Notes: generated by a model not told the origin, from the letters alone. A stretch of 64,000 bases of DNA from PALSA-1440 sp050011195 (GCA_050011195.1 JBEKJO010000009.1:1-64000); one strand, 5' to 3'. Shown: positions 31,749 through 45,111, counted from the stretch's first letter. Translations and numbers: made by a program.

Positions 31749-32618
31749 ATGCCTAGAATCGTTCGCGGAGGATTAATCCAGGCCACCGTCACCCACGAAG
31801 GCACGGCGCCCCTGAACACTATCAAGCAGGCGATGATCGAAAAGCACCTCAAGCTGATCGAGGAAGCGGCGCGCAAAGGCTGCCAGGTCGTCTGCCTGCA
31901 GGAGCTTTTTTACGGGCCCTATTTCTGCGCCGAACAAAAAACCCATTGGTACGCCCTGACCGAGCCGGTCCCGGGCGGCCCCACCACGCAGCTCATGTGT
32001 GAAACCGCCAAGCGGCTGGGGTTTGTGCTCATCGTGCCGGTCTATGAAGTCGAAGGCACCGGCATTTACTATAACACCGCCGCCGTCATTGACGCCGATG
32101 GAAAATACCTCGGCAAGTATCGCAAGAGCCACATTCCCCATTGCGCGCCGGGGTTTTGGGAAAAGTTCTATTTCCGTCCGGGCAATCTAGGCTATCCGGT
32201 CTTCGACACTGCGGTGGGCAAGGTGGGGGTTTATATCTGCTACGACCGCCATTTCCCCGAGGGCGCGCGCTGTCTGGGGTTGAATGGGGCAGAAATCGTG
32301 TTCAATCCCTCGGCCACGGTGGCCGGCTTGAGCGAATATCTCTGGCGGCTCGAACAGCCCGCCCATGCCGTGGCTAACCAGTACTTTATTGGCGCCATCA
32401 ATCGCGTCGGCGTCGAAAAACCCTGGGCCATCGGCGAGTTTTACGGCCAGTCCTATTTCTGCGGTCCGCGCGGACAGATGTGCGCCGTGGGCAGCCGCGA
32501 CCAGGACGAAGTGGTCGTGGCGGACCTGGACCTGGACCAGATCAAGGAAGTGCGCGACGTATGGCAATTCTACCGCGACCGCCGGCCCGAAACTTACGGT
32601 GCCATCACCGCACCGTGA
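31749..32618 (+). CDS. Beta-ureidopropionase (N-carbamoyl-beta-alanine amidohydrolase)
   Basis: 289 residues, nitrilase superfamily. Hydrolyses N-carbamoyl-beta-alanine or N-carbamoyl-3-aminoisobutyrate to the beta-amino acid, CO2 and ammonia. The catalytic triad is visible as E52 (CLQELFY), K126 (YRKSHIP) and C164 (ICYDRHFPE). The sequence SHIPHCAPGFWEKFYF is typical of the carbamoyl-beta-alanine/putrescine subgroup. It is divergent from preT, which supplies its upstream pathway, and completes the reductive pyrimidine pathway together with the dihydropyrimidinase. Confidence 0.9.
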   Translation: MPRIVRGGLIQATVTHEGTAPLNTIKQAMIEKHLKLIEEAARKGCQVVCLQELFYGPYFCAEQKTHWYALTEPVPGGPTTQLMCETAKRLGFVLIVPVYEVEGTGIYYNTAAVIDADGKYLGKYRKSHIPHCAPGFWEKFYFRPGNLGYPVFDTAVGKVGVYICYDRHFPEGARCLGLNGAEIVFNPSATVAGLSEYLWRLEQPAHAVANQYFIGAINRVGVEKPWAIGEFYGQSYFCGPRGQMCAVGSRDQDEVVVADLDLDQIKEVRDVWQFYRDRRPETYGAITAP

Positions 32619-32756
32619 AGAGTTTACAGTGAAAACCGCACTGATATCCTCAAGCTTTCTGCCGCAGCAATAACAAAAGCCGACCAACTTCAGCAGCCAC
32701 GAGACGCGGTTTGCCTAGCCGGAAGCCCCCACCCCGACCCTTTGACGCGCTTTGTG

Positions 32757-32847
32757 CCCCTGAACCCGGCAGGGACGCGTTCCACTGTCCTGCCCTCACC
32801 CGCAAAGAATGGGACGCGGTGGAACGCGTCCCTACCGGGTTCAGGGG
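32757..32847. repeat. 29-bp palindromic element between convergent genes
   Basis: The arms 32757-32785 and 32819-32847 differ at one position only, a G-U wobble (core GGGACGCGTTCCAC). It lies between the ends of the ureidopropionase gene and fusA, where it could stop or protect both transcripts. There is no T tract. Nothing else is seen in 32619-32912. Confidence 0.8.
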
Positions 32848-32912
32848 GAGGGTGGGCGAAGGCCGGGTGGGGGGAAAATAGCGATTGTCCCCGTAAATTG
32901 ATATTTTGCGGG

Positions 32913-35105
32913 TCAGGCGCGAGCGGCGGGCTTGCCTTTGGCGGTGTCGAGGATGCCGGCGGCGATGCTGCTCGGGACCGGCTCGAAGCGGAACGGCTCC
33001 ATCGAATAAGCGGCCCGGCCTTTGGACAGGGAACGGATTGCCGTCGCGTAGCCGAACATCTCGGCCAGGGGCACTTCGGCGGTCACAATGGTCGAGGCGT
33101 CCTTGGCTTCGATGTGGACGATCTTGCCCCGGCGCCGGTTGAGGTCGCCCAGCAAATCGCCCTGGTATTCGTCGGGTGTGGTGACTTCCACCTTCATGAT
33201 GGGTTCGAGCAGGATGGGGTTGGCCTTCCTGGCGGCTTCTTTGAGGGCGAATATGCCGGCCATCTTGAAGGCCAGTTCGCTGGAGTCCACTTCGTGGAAG
33301 GTGCCGTCCACGATGGCGACCTTCACGTCCACCACCGGATAGCCCGCCAGCACGCCGCCTTTGATGGCCTCCTCGACCCCGTCAATGACCGCCGGGATGT
33401 ATTCCTTGGGAATGGCGCCGCCGACGATCTTGTTCTCAATCTCGACGCCTTTGCCGCGCGCATTGGGCGCCAGGGTGACGCAAGCGTGGCCGTATTGGCC
33501 GCGCCCGCCGGACTGGCGAATGAACTTGCCTTCGCCGTCGGCGGCTTTGGTGACGGTCTCGCGATAGGCGATCTGCGGCGCGCCCGCGTTGGCGCCCACC
33601 CTGAACTCGCGGAACAGACGGTCGCGGATGATTTCCAGATGCAGTTCGCCCATGCCGGCGATGATAAGCTGGCCGGTTTCCTCGTTGGTGAAGCAGCGGA
33701 AGGTCGGGTCCTCTTCCGCCAGGCGCTGGAGGCCCTCGCCCATCTTTTCCCGGTCGGCCTTGGTCTTAGGCTCGACGGCCATCGAGATGACCGGCTCCGG
33801 GAAGGTCGGCGGCTCGAGCATGACCTCGAAGTCCTCGTCGCAAAGGGTGTCGCCGGTGGTGATGTTCTTCAAGCCGACCAGCGCGGCGATGTCGCCGGAA
33901 AAAGTCGTATCCACGTCAATGCGCTTGTCGGCCTGGATCATCAGGACGCGGCTCACGCGCTCGCGCTTGCGCGTGCGCGGATTGTAGATCATGTCGCCTT
34001 TGCTCAGGCGGCCACTATAGACCCGGAAGAACACGAGCTTGCCGACGTAGGGGTCGGTCCAGAGCTTGAAGGCCAGGGAACAGAACTTGCCGCTGTCATC
34101 GGAGTGGACTTCGACCTTGGTTTCCGTGTCCGGCGCGACGCCGACGGCGGGCGGGACATCGAGCGGGGAGGGGAGATAATCTACGACGGCATCAATGAGC
34201 GGCTGCACGCCGCGCTTCTTGAAGGCCGAGCCGCACAGCACGGGGACCAGCTCGAGCTTGCAGGTCAAACGCCGGATGGCCGCCTTCAGGAACTCCGGGG
34301 TGATCGGTTTGTTCTCGATGACCAGCTCGGCAATCTTGTCGTCCTTGTTGGAGACCGCATCAATCAGTTCCGCCAGGGCCGCTTTGGCCGGGTCTTTCAG
34401 GTCGGCCGGGATGTCCGTGATTTGGTATTTAAGACCGAAGTCATCGTTCGGATCATAGACAATGGCCTTTTGGTTGACGACATCAATGACGCCGCTGAAG
34501 TAATCCTCTTTGCCGAGGGGCAGGAAAACCGGGTAAGCGTAGGCGCCGAGTTTCTTGCGCATGTCGTTGAGCGCATTCTCGAAGTTGGCCCCGGTGCGGT
34601 CCATCTTGTTGACGAAGGCGATGCGGGGGACTTTGTATTTGGTCGCCTGCCGCCAGACCGTTTCGGATTGCGGCTGCACGCCGGCCACGCCGCAGAACAC
34701 CGCCACCGCGCCGTCCAGCACGCGCATGGAACGCTCGACTTCGGCGGTAAAGTCCACGTGCCCGGGGGTGTCAATGATGTTGATGCGGTGCGGCACGCCG
34801 AGGAAGGCCTTGAAGGTGGAGTCGTCCTTCTGGGTCCAGTAGCAGGTCGTCGCCGCGGAGGTGATCGTAATGCCGCGTTCACGCTCCTGCTCCATCCAGT
34901 CGGTGACGGTGTTGCCGTCATCCACGTCGCCCATCTTGTGAATCAGCCCGGTGTAAAAGAGGATGCGCTCGGTCGTGGTGGTCTTGCCGGCGTCAATATG
35001 CGCGGCGATGCCGATGTTGCGCGTGCGCTCCATCGGATACTGCCGCTGGGGCACGTGCGCCCCTTTGGCCTTCGCCGATTTCTTTGTTTCCAATACTGTT
35101 TCCAT
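32913..35105 (-). CDS. fusA: Elongation factor G
   Basis: 730 residues from the ATG at 35105. Translocase GTPase of the ribosome. The G1 motif AHIDAGKTTT lies at about 35-44, G3 is DTPGHVD and G4 is NKMD. Domains II-V follow in normal order, with the C-terminal VTTPDEYQGDLLGDLNRRRG. The N-terminus is about 20 residues longer than usual, a Lys-rich leader before the G domain; an internal ATG at residue 25 would give the common length and cannot be excluded. It is the last gene of the rpsL-rpsG-fusA unit. tuf is not here but upstream near secE. Confidence 0.95.
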   Translation of the reverse strand: METVLETKKSAKAKGAHVPQRQYPMERTRNIGIAAHIDAGKTTTTERILFYTGLIHKMGDVDDGNTVTDWMEQERERGITITSAATTCYWTQKDDSTFKAFLGVPHRINIIDTPGHVDFTAEVERSMRVLDGAVAVFCGVAGVQPQSETVWRQATKYKVPRIAFVNKMDRTGANFENALNDMRKKLGAYAYPVFLPLGKEDYFSGVIDVVNQKAIVYDPNDDFGLKYQITDIPADLKDPAKAALAELIDAVSNKDDKIAELVIENKPITPEFLKAAIRRLTCKLELVPVLCGSAFKKRGVQPLIDAVVDYLPSPLDVPPAVGVAPDTETKVEVHSDDSGKFCSLAFKLWTDPYVGKLVFFRVYSGRLSKGDMIYNPRTRKRERVSRVLMIQADKRIDVDTTFSGDIAALVGLKNITTGDTLCDEDFEVMLEPPTFPEPVISMAVEPKTKADREKMGEGLQRLAEEDPTFRCFTNEETGQLIIAGMGELHLEIIRDRLFREFRVGANAGAPQIAYRETVTKAADGEGKFIRQSGGRGQYGHACVTLAPNARGKGVEIENKIVGGAIPKEYIPAVIDGVEEAIKGGVLAGYPVVDVKVAIVDGTFHEVDSSELAFKMAGIFALKEAARKANPILLEPIMKVEVTTPDEYQGDLLGDLNRRRGKIVHIEAKDASTIVTAEVPLAEMFGYATAIRSLSKGRAAYSMEPFRFEPVPSSIAAGILDTAKGKPAARA

Positions 35106-35174
35106 CCGGATGTCTCGGGTCAAAATGAAACGCCCCGGGTCGCTGCGGCCTGCGGGGCGTTTGGCTAAAAGTGA

Positions 35175-35648
35175 TTACCAGCGGAAGTGGGCAAAGGCCT
35201 TGTTGGCCTGCGCCATCTTGTGCACCTCGTCGCGTTTGCGGATCGCATTGCCCTGGCCCTGATAGGCTTCCAGAATCTCCGCCGCCAGCGCTTCCTTCAT
35301 CGGGATGCCCTTGCGCCCATCGGCAAAATCCACGAGCCAGCGGAGCGCCAGCGAGAACTGGCGGTCGGCGGGCACTTCCAGGGGCACCTGATAGGTGGCG
35401 CCGCCCACGCGCCGGGCCTTGACTTCCAGGCGGGGCTTGGCGTTATCAACCGCCCGCTGCAAGACTTCCAGGGGGTTGGTCGCCGGGTTCTTGGCAATAA
35501 GCTGATCGAAGGCGCCATAGACAATCCGCTGCGCCACACTCTTCTTGCCACGTTCCATGACCGTGTTCACCAGGCGCGTCACCAACGTGCTGTTGAATTT
35601 GGCGTCTTTGATGATGGGCCGACTGACTGCTCGACGACGTCGCGACAT
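35175..35648 (-). CDS. rpsG: 30S ribosomal protein S7
   Basis: 157 residues, typical length. Primary binder of the 3' domain of 16S rRNA in the small-subunit head. The start MSRRRRAVSRP, the core VMERGKKSVAQRIVYGAF and the region around GGATYQVPLEV are all standard. It lies between rpsL and fusA. The 49-base gap from rpsL contains a GTTAA-rich repeat, and no Shine-Dalgarno sequence is present before the ATG. Confidence 0.97.
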   Translation of the reverse strand: MSRRRRAVSRPIIKDAKFNSTLVTRLVNTVMERGKKSVAQRIVYGAFDQLIAKNPATNPLEVLQRAVDNAKPRLEVKARRVGGATYQVPLEVPADRQFSLALRWLVDFADGRKGIPMKEALAAEILEAYQGQGNAIRKRDEVHKMAQANKAFAHFRW

Positions 35649-35652
35649 GTGT

Positions 35653-35691
35653 TCGTTAAAGCGTTAAATGAGTTAAATGGTTAAGGGGTTA
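35653..35691. repeat. GTTAA-rich short repeat between rpsL and rpsG
   Basis: Five GTTAA cores spaced 8-9 bases apart (for example GTTAAAGC, GTTAAATGA, GTTAAATG, GTTAAGGG). The unit type is that of the nonamer array at 13469-13513. It fills most of the intergenic gap. Confidence 0.65.
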
Positions 35692-35697
35692 AGCCCG

Positions 35698-36147
35698 TTA
35701 CGCGGCTGGCGCAGGAACCGGCGCGGCGGGGGCAGCGGCGGGGGCAGCGGCAGGGGCGGCGGGCCGGGGGGCGCCTTCCTTCGGCCGCTTCACGCCGTAC
35801 TTCGAGCGACTGACGCGGCGTTTCTCCACGCCGGCGGCGTCCAGCGTCCCGCGCACGATGTGGTAGCGGACGCCCGGCAAATCCTTCACGCGACCGCCGC
35901 GCACCAGCACGATCGAGTGTTCCTGCAAATTGTGACCCTCATCCGGGATGTAGGCAATGACTTCATGCCCGTTGGTGAGGCGCACTTTCGCCACCTTCCG
36001 CATCGCCGAATTCGGTTTCTTGGGCGTGCGCGTCATCACCTGGATGCAGACGCCCCGGCGAAAGGGCGAATTCTCCAAAGCAGGCGACTTGGACTTGTGC
36101 TTCAGTTTGCGTCGGCCCTTGCGGACCAATTGATTAATTGTCGGCAT
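35698..36147 (-). CDS. rpsL: 30S ribosomal protein S12 with Ala/Pro-rich C-terminal tail
   Basis: 149 residues, against about 124 for the family. Decoding-centre protein. The conserved TPKKPNSAMRKVAKVRL and the DLPGVRYHIVRGTLD loop are intact, and the lysine of PKKPNS that determines streptomycin sensitivity is present. After the normal end (KYGVKRPKEG) comes an unusual tail of about 24 residues made of Ala and Pro. It is preceded by a good promoter on the minus strand and heads the str operon. Confidence 0.96.
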   Translation of the reverse strand: MPTINQLVRKGRRKLKHKSKSPALENSPFRRGVCIQVMTRTPKKPNSAMRKVAKVRLTNGHEVIAYIPDEGHNLQEHSIVLVRGGRVKDLPGVRYHIVRGTLDAAGVEKRRVSRSKYGVKRPKEGAPRPAAPAAAPAAAPAAPVPAPAA

Positions 36148-36217
36148 TCGCTTTCAAGTTCCCCTGCCCTGCCCTGGGGCGACGGCGCCGCCAGGTCTCC
36201 GGGCAAACGGAGCGCGG

Positions 36218-36245
36218 AATATACCAAACGGACTTTCAGTTGCAA
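36218..36245 (-). promoter_or_regulatory. Promoter of the rpsL-rpsG-fusA operon
   Basis: On the minus strand, TTGCAA (36240-36245), a 16-base spacer and TATATT (36218-36223), about 70 bases before the rpsL start. It lies just after the end of rpoC, so the str genes can be transcribed independently of rpoBC. Confidence 0.6.
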
Positions 36246-36311
36246 CACCTATTTCCCAGGCAGGGTCCGGCTTTACCGGATGCCCCCTGGCGCAGTTACT
36301 CTGGAGGCGGG

Positions 36312-39300
36312 TCAGGCCAGCAGCGGATTCTCGCCGGCGGTCAGGGCCTTCGGCGCCTCGGCTTCCTCTTCGCTGATTTCCACCAGCGGCTTGAGCCGCG
36401 CCCGGCGGTGATGGTCGAAGCCGGTGCCCGCCGGGATGATGTGGCCCATGATGACGTTTTCCTTGAAGCCGCGCAGGTAATCGACGCGGGCGCGGGTCGC
36501 CGCCTCGGTAAGGACGCGCGTGGTATCCTGGAAGGACGCGGCGCTGAGGAAGCTCTCGGTTTCCAGCGAGGCCTTGGTGATGCCGAGCAGCACCGGCTGG
36601 GCCTCGGCGGGTTTGCCGCCCATCTTCTCGACCCGCGAGTTCTCTTCCTCGAAATCGAGCTTGTCCACCTGCTCGCCCCAGAGGAATCCGGTGTCGCCCG
36701 GTTCGGTGATGCGCACCTTGCGCAGCATCTGGCGGACAATGGTCTCGACGTGCTTATCGTTGATGGTGACGCCTTGCAGCCGATAGACTTCCTGCACTTC
36801 GTTGACGAGGTGCTCCTGAAGTTCCTGCGGGCCGCAGATGTCCAGGATTTCGTGCGGGTCAATCGGGCCTTCGGTGAGTTGCTGGCCTTTCTTGACGTAA
36901 TCGCCCTTGAAGACGATGACGTGCTTGCCGATGGCGATGAGGTGCTCCTCTTCGACCTGGGTCTGCTGGTCTTTGATGAGGATGCAGCGCTTGCCGCGCA
37001 CGCTGGCGCCGAAATCCACGATGCCCTCGATCTTGGAAATCTCGGCCGCGTCTTTCGGGCGGCGGGCCTCGAACAGCTCGGCTACGCGCGGCAGACCGCC
37101 CGTGATGTCCTTGGTTTTCGAGGTCTTGCGCGGCGTCTTCGCCATCAGGGTGCCGGCGACAATCTTGTCGCCTTGGGCGACGACGATGTGCGCGCCGGAA
37201 GGAATGGGGTAGTTGGCGATGGGCTCGCCTCGGTCGTCACCGATGATGATTTGCGGGTGCAAATCTTCCTTATGCTCGATGATGACCATGGCTTCCTGGC
37301 CGGTGGTTTCGTCCGTTTCCTGCTTCATGGTGACGCCCTCGATGATGTCGAGGAACTTCACCTTGCCGGCCTTCTCGGAGAGGATCGGCACGTTGTAGGG
37401 GTCCCACTGGACGAAGGTCTCGCCCTTCTTGACCTTGGCGCCGTCCTTGACGGAGATGACCGCCCCAATGACAACGAGGTGCTGCTCCAGCTCGCGTCCG
37501 TCGTCGCCGAGGATGGAGACGGTGCCGTTCTTATTGAGGACGATGTTGTTGCCGTCGTCCAGGGTGACCAGGCGCAAGTCGTTGTAGCGCATGGCGCCAT
37601 CGTGCTTGGCCTTGATCTGGGGCACCTTGAAGACCTGGGAAGCGGTGCCGCCGATATGGAACGTGCGCATGGTGAGCTGCGTGCCCGGCTCGCCGATGGA
37701 TTGCGCGGCGATGATGCCGGTGGCTTCGCCCAGTTTCACCCGGGCGCCCGTAGCCAGGTTGCGCCCATAGCAATAGACGCACACGCCATGCTTGCTTTCG
37801 CACGTCAGCACCGAGCGGATTTTCACCTTCTCGACCCCGGAAGCGTCGATCAGCCGGGCCTTGACTTCATCAATTTCCTCGTTCGCCTTGACGAGCAGTT
37901 CTTTCGGCTTCTGCGGATTGGGGATGTCATCGCAAGAGAACCGGCCCACGAGGCGTTCGCCGAGCTTGACGACCTCATCTTCACCTTCGTAAATGGCTTG
38001 GACCCAGATGCCGTTGGTGGTGCCGCAATCCTCCTCGCGAATAATCACGTCCTGGGCCACATCGACCAGCTTGCGGGTCATGTAACCGGAGTCGGCGGTT
38101 TTGAGGGCGGTATCGGCCAGACCCTTGCGGGCGCCGTGGGTCGAAATGAAGTACTCGAGCACCGTGAGGCCCTCGCGGAAGTTCGAGAGAATCGGCTTCT
38201 CGATGATGTCACCGGACGGTTTAGCCATGAGGCCGCGCACGCCGGCGAGCTGCCGGACCTGCTGCCGGTTGCCGCGCGCGCCGGAATCGACCATGAGCGA
38301 GACGGGGTTGTACTCCTTCTTGCCATGGTTATGGTCGAGCGTCTTCAACATGACGTTGGCAATCTGGTCGGTGCAGTGCGTCCAAATGTCGATGATCTTG
38401 TTGTAGCGTTCGCCCGGGGTGATGACCCCCTTGCGATACTGCTTCTCGACTTCCTTGATTTGCTTCTGCGCGGCGTCAATTTCCTGATCTTTTTCTTTGG
38501 GAATGATCATGTCATCAATGCCAATGGACACGCCAGCCCGCGTGGCCTCGCGGAAGCCCAGCTCCTTCAGCTTGTCGAGCATGGCCACCGTCTTGTCGTG
38601 GCCGCAAATCTTGTAACACTTCCAGATGAGGTCGCCCAACTCGGTCTTTTTGAACGACTTGTTGGGGAAGCCCAGTTCCTCGGGCCAGATTTCGCTGAAG
38701 AAGACGCGGCCCACCGTGGTCTCAATAACCTTCTTGTTGGGATCGCCGAACTCGGTCTTTTTGCCGAAATCGGGATTCGCCAGGCGAATCCGCTCGTGGG
38801 TCGTCACCGCGCCGTCATTAAAGGCGAACACGACTTCGGTCTTCGAGCCGAGCAGTTTCAACTGCTTCGGGTCGGCCGGCGGCGGCGTCCGCGGCTCAGC
38901 CGTCAGATAGAAGCAGCCCAGCGTAATGTCTTGCGTCGGCGTGATAATCGGCCGGCCGCTGGATGGGCTGAAAATGTTATTGGGCGCCATCATAAGCAGG
39001 CGCGCCTCTAACTGCGCTTCGACCGACAGCGGCACGTGGACCGCCATCTGGTCGCCGTCGAAGTCGGCGTTGTAGGCGGTGCAGACCAGCGGATGGATGC
39101 GAATGGCCTCGCCCTCGATGAGCAGCGGCTCAAAGGCCTGGACCGACAAGCGGTGCAAGGTGGGCGCGCGGTTGAGCAGCACGGGATGGCCGCGGGTGAC
39201 TTCTTCGAGAATGTCCCAGACCTCGGTGGTCTGGCGCTCGATCAGCTTCTTGGCCGAACGTACGGTGTGGACGTAACCCATTTCCTTGAGACGGCGGATG

Positions 39301-40454
39301 ATGAACGGCTCGAACAAAACGAGCGCCATCTTCTTGGGCAAACCGCATTGGTGCAGCTTGAGCTCGGGGCCGATGACGATGACTGAACGGCCAGAGTAAT
39401 CCACGCGCTTGCCCAGCAGGTTCTGGCGGAAGCGCCCGCTCTTGCCCTTGAGCATGTCGCTGAGCGACTTCAAGGCGCGGTTGCCCGCCCCGGTCACCGC
39501 GCGGCCGTGACGGCCATTGTCGAACAGCGCATCAACGGCTTCCTGCAACATGCGCTTTTCGTTGCGGATGATGACCTCCGGCGTCTTGAGCTGAAGCAGG
39601 TTTTTCAGCCGGTTGTTGCGGTTGATGACGCGGCGATAGAGATCGTTGAGATCGGAGGTGGCAAAGCGGCCGCCTTCCAGCGGCACCAGCGGGCGGAGGT
39701 CCGGCGGAATGACCGGCAGCACCGTGAGGATCATCCATTCCGGACGGCTCTTGGAGGATTGCAGTCCCTGGAGCAGCTTGATCCGTTTGGCGATCTTCTT
39801 GCGGATTTGCTTGCTCTTGGTCTCGGTCATGGCCGTCTGCAGGTGGTCGATTTGCTTGCCGAGGTCCACTTTTGTCAGCGCGTCGCGCACGGCTTCGGCG
39901 CCCATTTTGGCGAGAAATGCGTCAGGGCCGTAGGTTTCCCGGGCTTCGCGATATTCGTGCTCGCTCAAGAGTTGATTCTGCTTGAGCGGCGTCGAGCCGG
40001 GGTCGATGACCATGTAGTCTTCGTAATAAACGACCCGTTCGAGATTGCGGGCGGTTATGTCGAGCACCAGGCCAATGCGGGAAGGCATGCACTTGAAGAA
40101 CCAGATATGGCAGACCGGCACGGCCAGCTCGATGTGCCCCATGCGCTCGCGGCGGACGCGGGCCAGCGTCACTTCCACTCCGCAGCGGTCGCAAATGACC
40201 CCGCGATGCTTAATGCGCTTGAACTTGCCGCAGGAGCATTCCCAATCCTTGACCGGGCCGAAAATGCGTTCGCAAAACAAGCCGCCTTTTTCCGGCTTAA
40301 AGGTGCGGTAATTGATGGTCTCCGGGTTCTTGACTTCCCCTTTGGACCAGGACCGGATGGCATCGGGCGATGCCACGCCGATTGCGACGTACTCCACCTG
40401 GTTGACCTTTTCCAAACCGAGCAGCTCTCGGGCGCTTTCTTTAGTGCTAATCAT
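36312..40454 (-). CDS. rpoC: RNA polymerase beta' subunit
   Basis: 1380 residues. The zinc-binding N-terminus has CSCGKFKRIKHRGVICDRCG. The catalytic Mg site NADFDGDQMAVH lies near residue 465, and the second zinc site is formed by C-containing segments around CESKHGVCVYCYG. The length and domain order are those of a complete beta' subunit without large lineage insertions. It follows rpoB by 44 bases; that gap holds degenerate short repeats of the GGATTATTGG type. Confidence 0.97.
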   Translation of the reverse strand: MISTKESARELLGLEKVNQVEYVAIGVASPDAIRSWSKGEVKNPETINYRTFKPEKGGLFCERIFGPVKDWECSCGKFKRIKHRGVICDRCGVEVTLARVRRERMGHIELAVPVCHIWFFKCMPSRIGLVLDITARNLERVVYYEDYMVIDPGSTPLKQNQLLSEHEYREARETYGPDAFLAKMGAEAVRDALTKVDLGKQIDHLQTAMTETKSKQIRKKIAKRIKLLQGLQSSKSRPEWMILTVLPVIPPDLRPLVPLEGGRFATSDLNDLYRRVINRNNRLKNLLQLKTPEVIIRNEKRMLQEAVDALFDNGRHGRAVTGAGNRALKSLSDMLKGKSGRFRQNLLGKRVDYSGRSVIVIGPELKLHQCGLPKKMALVLFEPFIIRRLKEMGYVHTVRSAKKLIERQTTEVWDILEEVTRGHPVLLNRAPTLHRLSVQAFEPLLIEGEAIRIHPLVCTAYNADFDGDQMAVHVPLSVEAQLEARLLMMAPNNIFSPSSGRPIITPTQDITLGCFYLTAEPRTPPPADPKQLKLLGSKTEVVFAFNDGAVTTHERIRLANPDFGKKTEFGDPNKKVIETTVGRVFFSEIWPEELGFPNKSFKKTELGDLIWKCYKICGHDKTVAMLDKLKELGFREATRAGVSIGIDDMIIPKEKDQEIDAAQKQIKEVEKQYRKGVITPGERYNKIIDIWTHCTDQIANVMLKTLDHNHGKKEYNPVSLMVDSGARGNRQQVRQLAGVRGLMAKPSGDIIEKPILSNFREGLTVLEYFISTHGARKGLADTALKTADSGYMTRKLVDVAQDVIIREEDCGTTNGIWVQAIYEGEDEVVKLGERLVGRFSCDDIPNPQKPKELLVKANEEIDEVKARLIDASGVEKVKIRSVLTCESKHGVCVYCYGRNLATGARVKLGEATGIIAAQSIGEPGTQLTMRTFHIGGTASQVFKVPQIKAKHDGAMRYNDLRLVTLDDGNNIVLNKNGTVSILGDDGRELEQHLVVIGAVISVKDGAKVKKGETFVQWDPYNVPILSEKAGKVKFLDIIEGVTMKQETDETTGQEAMVIIEHKEDLHPQIIIGDDRGEPIANYPIPSGAHIVVAQGDKIVAGTLMAKTPRKTSKTKDITGGLPRVAELFEARRPKDAAEISKIEGIVDFGASVRGKRCILIKDQQTQVEEEHLIAIGKHVIVFKGDYVKKGQQLTEGPIDPHEILDICGPQELQEHLVNEVQEVYRLQGVTINDKHVETIVRQMLRKVRITEPGDTGFLWGEQVDKLDFEEENSRVEKMGGKPAEAQPVLLGITKASLETESFLSAASFQDTTRVLTEAATRARVDYLRGFKENVIMGHIIPAGTGFDHHRRARLKPLVEISEEEAEAPKALTAGENPLLA

Positions 40455-40498
40455 ACGATCAGAAAATGGGATGATGGATTATTGGAATAATGGATTGG

Positions 40499-44365
<3,867 letters not shown>

Positions 44366-44543
44366 TTGGGCCTTTAATAAATGGCTGGCCACAGGGCCAG
44401 ACCGTTGGTTACTGCTAAACGACACAAGGCAAGGACGCTGCGTTCAAGCGCGAACTTGCCGAAACTCAAACCACCCCTGGTGGCGTCGCTGATGTTTTGT
44501 TTTCTAATCTAGAACTTTCGTTGTTCTGCTTAAGGCGAATCAG

Positions 44544-44568
44544 GGGCGGCGGGCATGGGCCGCCGCCC
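44544..44568 (-). promoter_or_regulatory. GC-rich hairpin between rplL and rpoB
   Basis: A perfect 9-bp stem, GGGCGGCGG (44544-44552) with CCGCCGCCC (44560-44568), and a 7-base loop, 15 bases after the rplL stop. It has no T tract. An attenuator or RNA-processing site at this position would match the known drop in rpoBC expression relative to ribosomal protein genes in other bacteria; here that is inference. Confidence 0.5.
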
Positions 44569-44583
44569 GATAGAGAAAGCCTC

Positions 44584-44973
44584 TCACTTTACTTCGACCT
44601 TGGCGCCGGCATCTTCAAGTTTCTTTTTTGCGGCGTCGGCCTCGGCCTTATTGGCCCCTTCGAGCACCGGCTTGGGCGCGCCTTCCACCAGGGCTTTGGC
44701 TTCCGCCAGGCCCAAGCCAGCTTTAACCTCGCGCACCGCCTTGATCACGGCAATTTTCTTGTCAGCCGGCACGGAGGCCAGGATGATGTCGAACTGTGTC
44801 TTGGCTTCGGCGGCCGGCGCGGCTGCGCCAGCTCCCGGAGCGGCCGCGGCAACCGCAACCGGCGCGGCGGCTGACACACCCCATTTGGATTCAAGTTCCT
44901 TCACCAGCTCGGCGATTTCAATCACCGTCGCATTACTCAGGTCTTCTACGATTTTTGCTTTGTCTAGAGCCAT
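44584..44973 (-). CDS. rplL: 50S ribosomal protein L7/L12
   Basis: 129 residues. Stalk protein that recruits translation factors. It has the N-terminal dimerisation helix, the Ala-rich hinge (about 35-60), and a C-terminal domain with KTQFDIIL, KIAVIKAVREV and GLGLAEAKALVE. AAAGG precedes the ATG at good spacing, making it one of the few genes here with a clear Shine-Dalgarno sequence. It fits the high copy number of this protein. Confidence 0.97.
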   Translation of the reverse strand: MALDKAKIVEDLSNATVIEIAELVKELESKWGVSAAAPVAVAAAAPGAGAAAPAAEAKTQFDIILASVPADKKIAVIKAVREVKAGLGLAEAKALVEGAPKPVLEGANKAEADAAKKKLEDAGAKVEVK

Positions 44974-45111
44974 TGTTACCTTTCATTTCGTCTCGTCGTC
45001 GCCCACGGCCATGGACGGATTAAGTTCGCTGCCTGCCAACCGACGATTTACGTTGTTGTTTGTTTGCTTCCACCCCCGTCGGCTTAGAACGGGGATGAAA
45101 TCGGTTTAAAC

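Noticed and set aside
32742..35168. 808-codon open frame opposite fusA
   Set aside because: Antisense to a complete EF-G gene, with no recognisable domain and reverse-complement composition.
36138..39011. Very long open frame (957 codons) on the strand opposite rpoC
   Set aside because: Its amino-acid composition is Asp/Gly/Leu-rich antisense noise and the sense strand encodes rpoC with intact motifs. Such frames are usual in GC-rich genes with strong third-codon-position bias.
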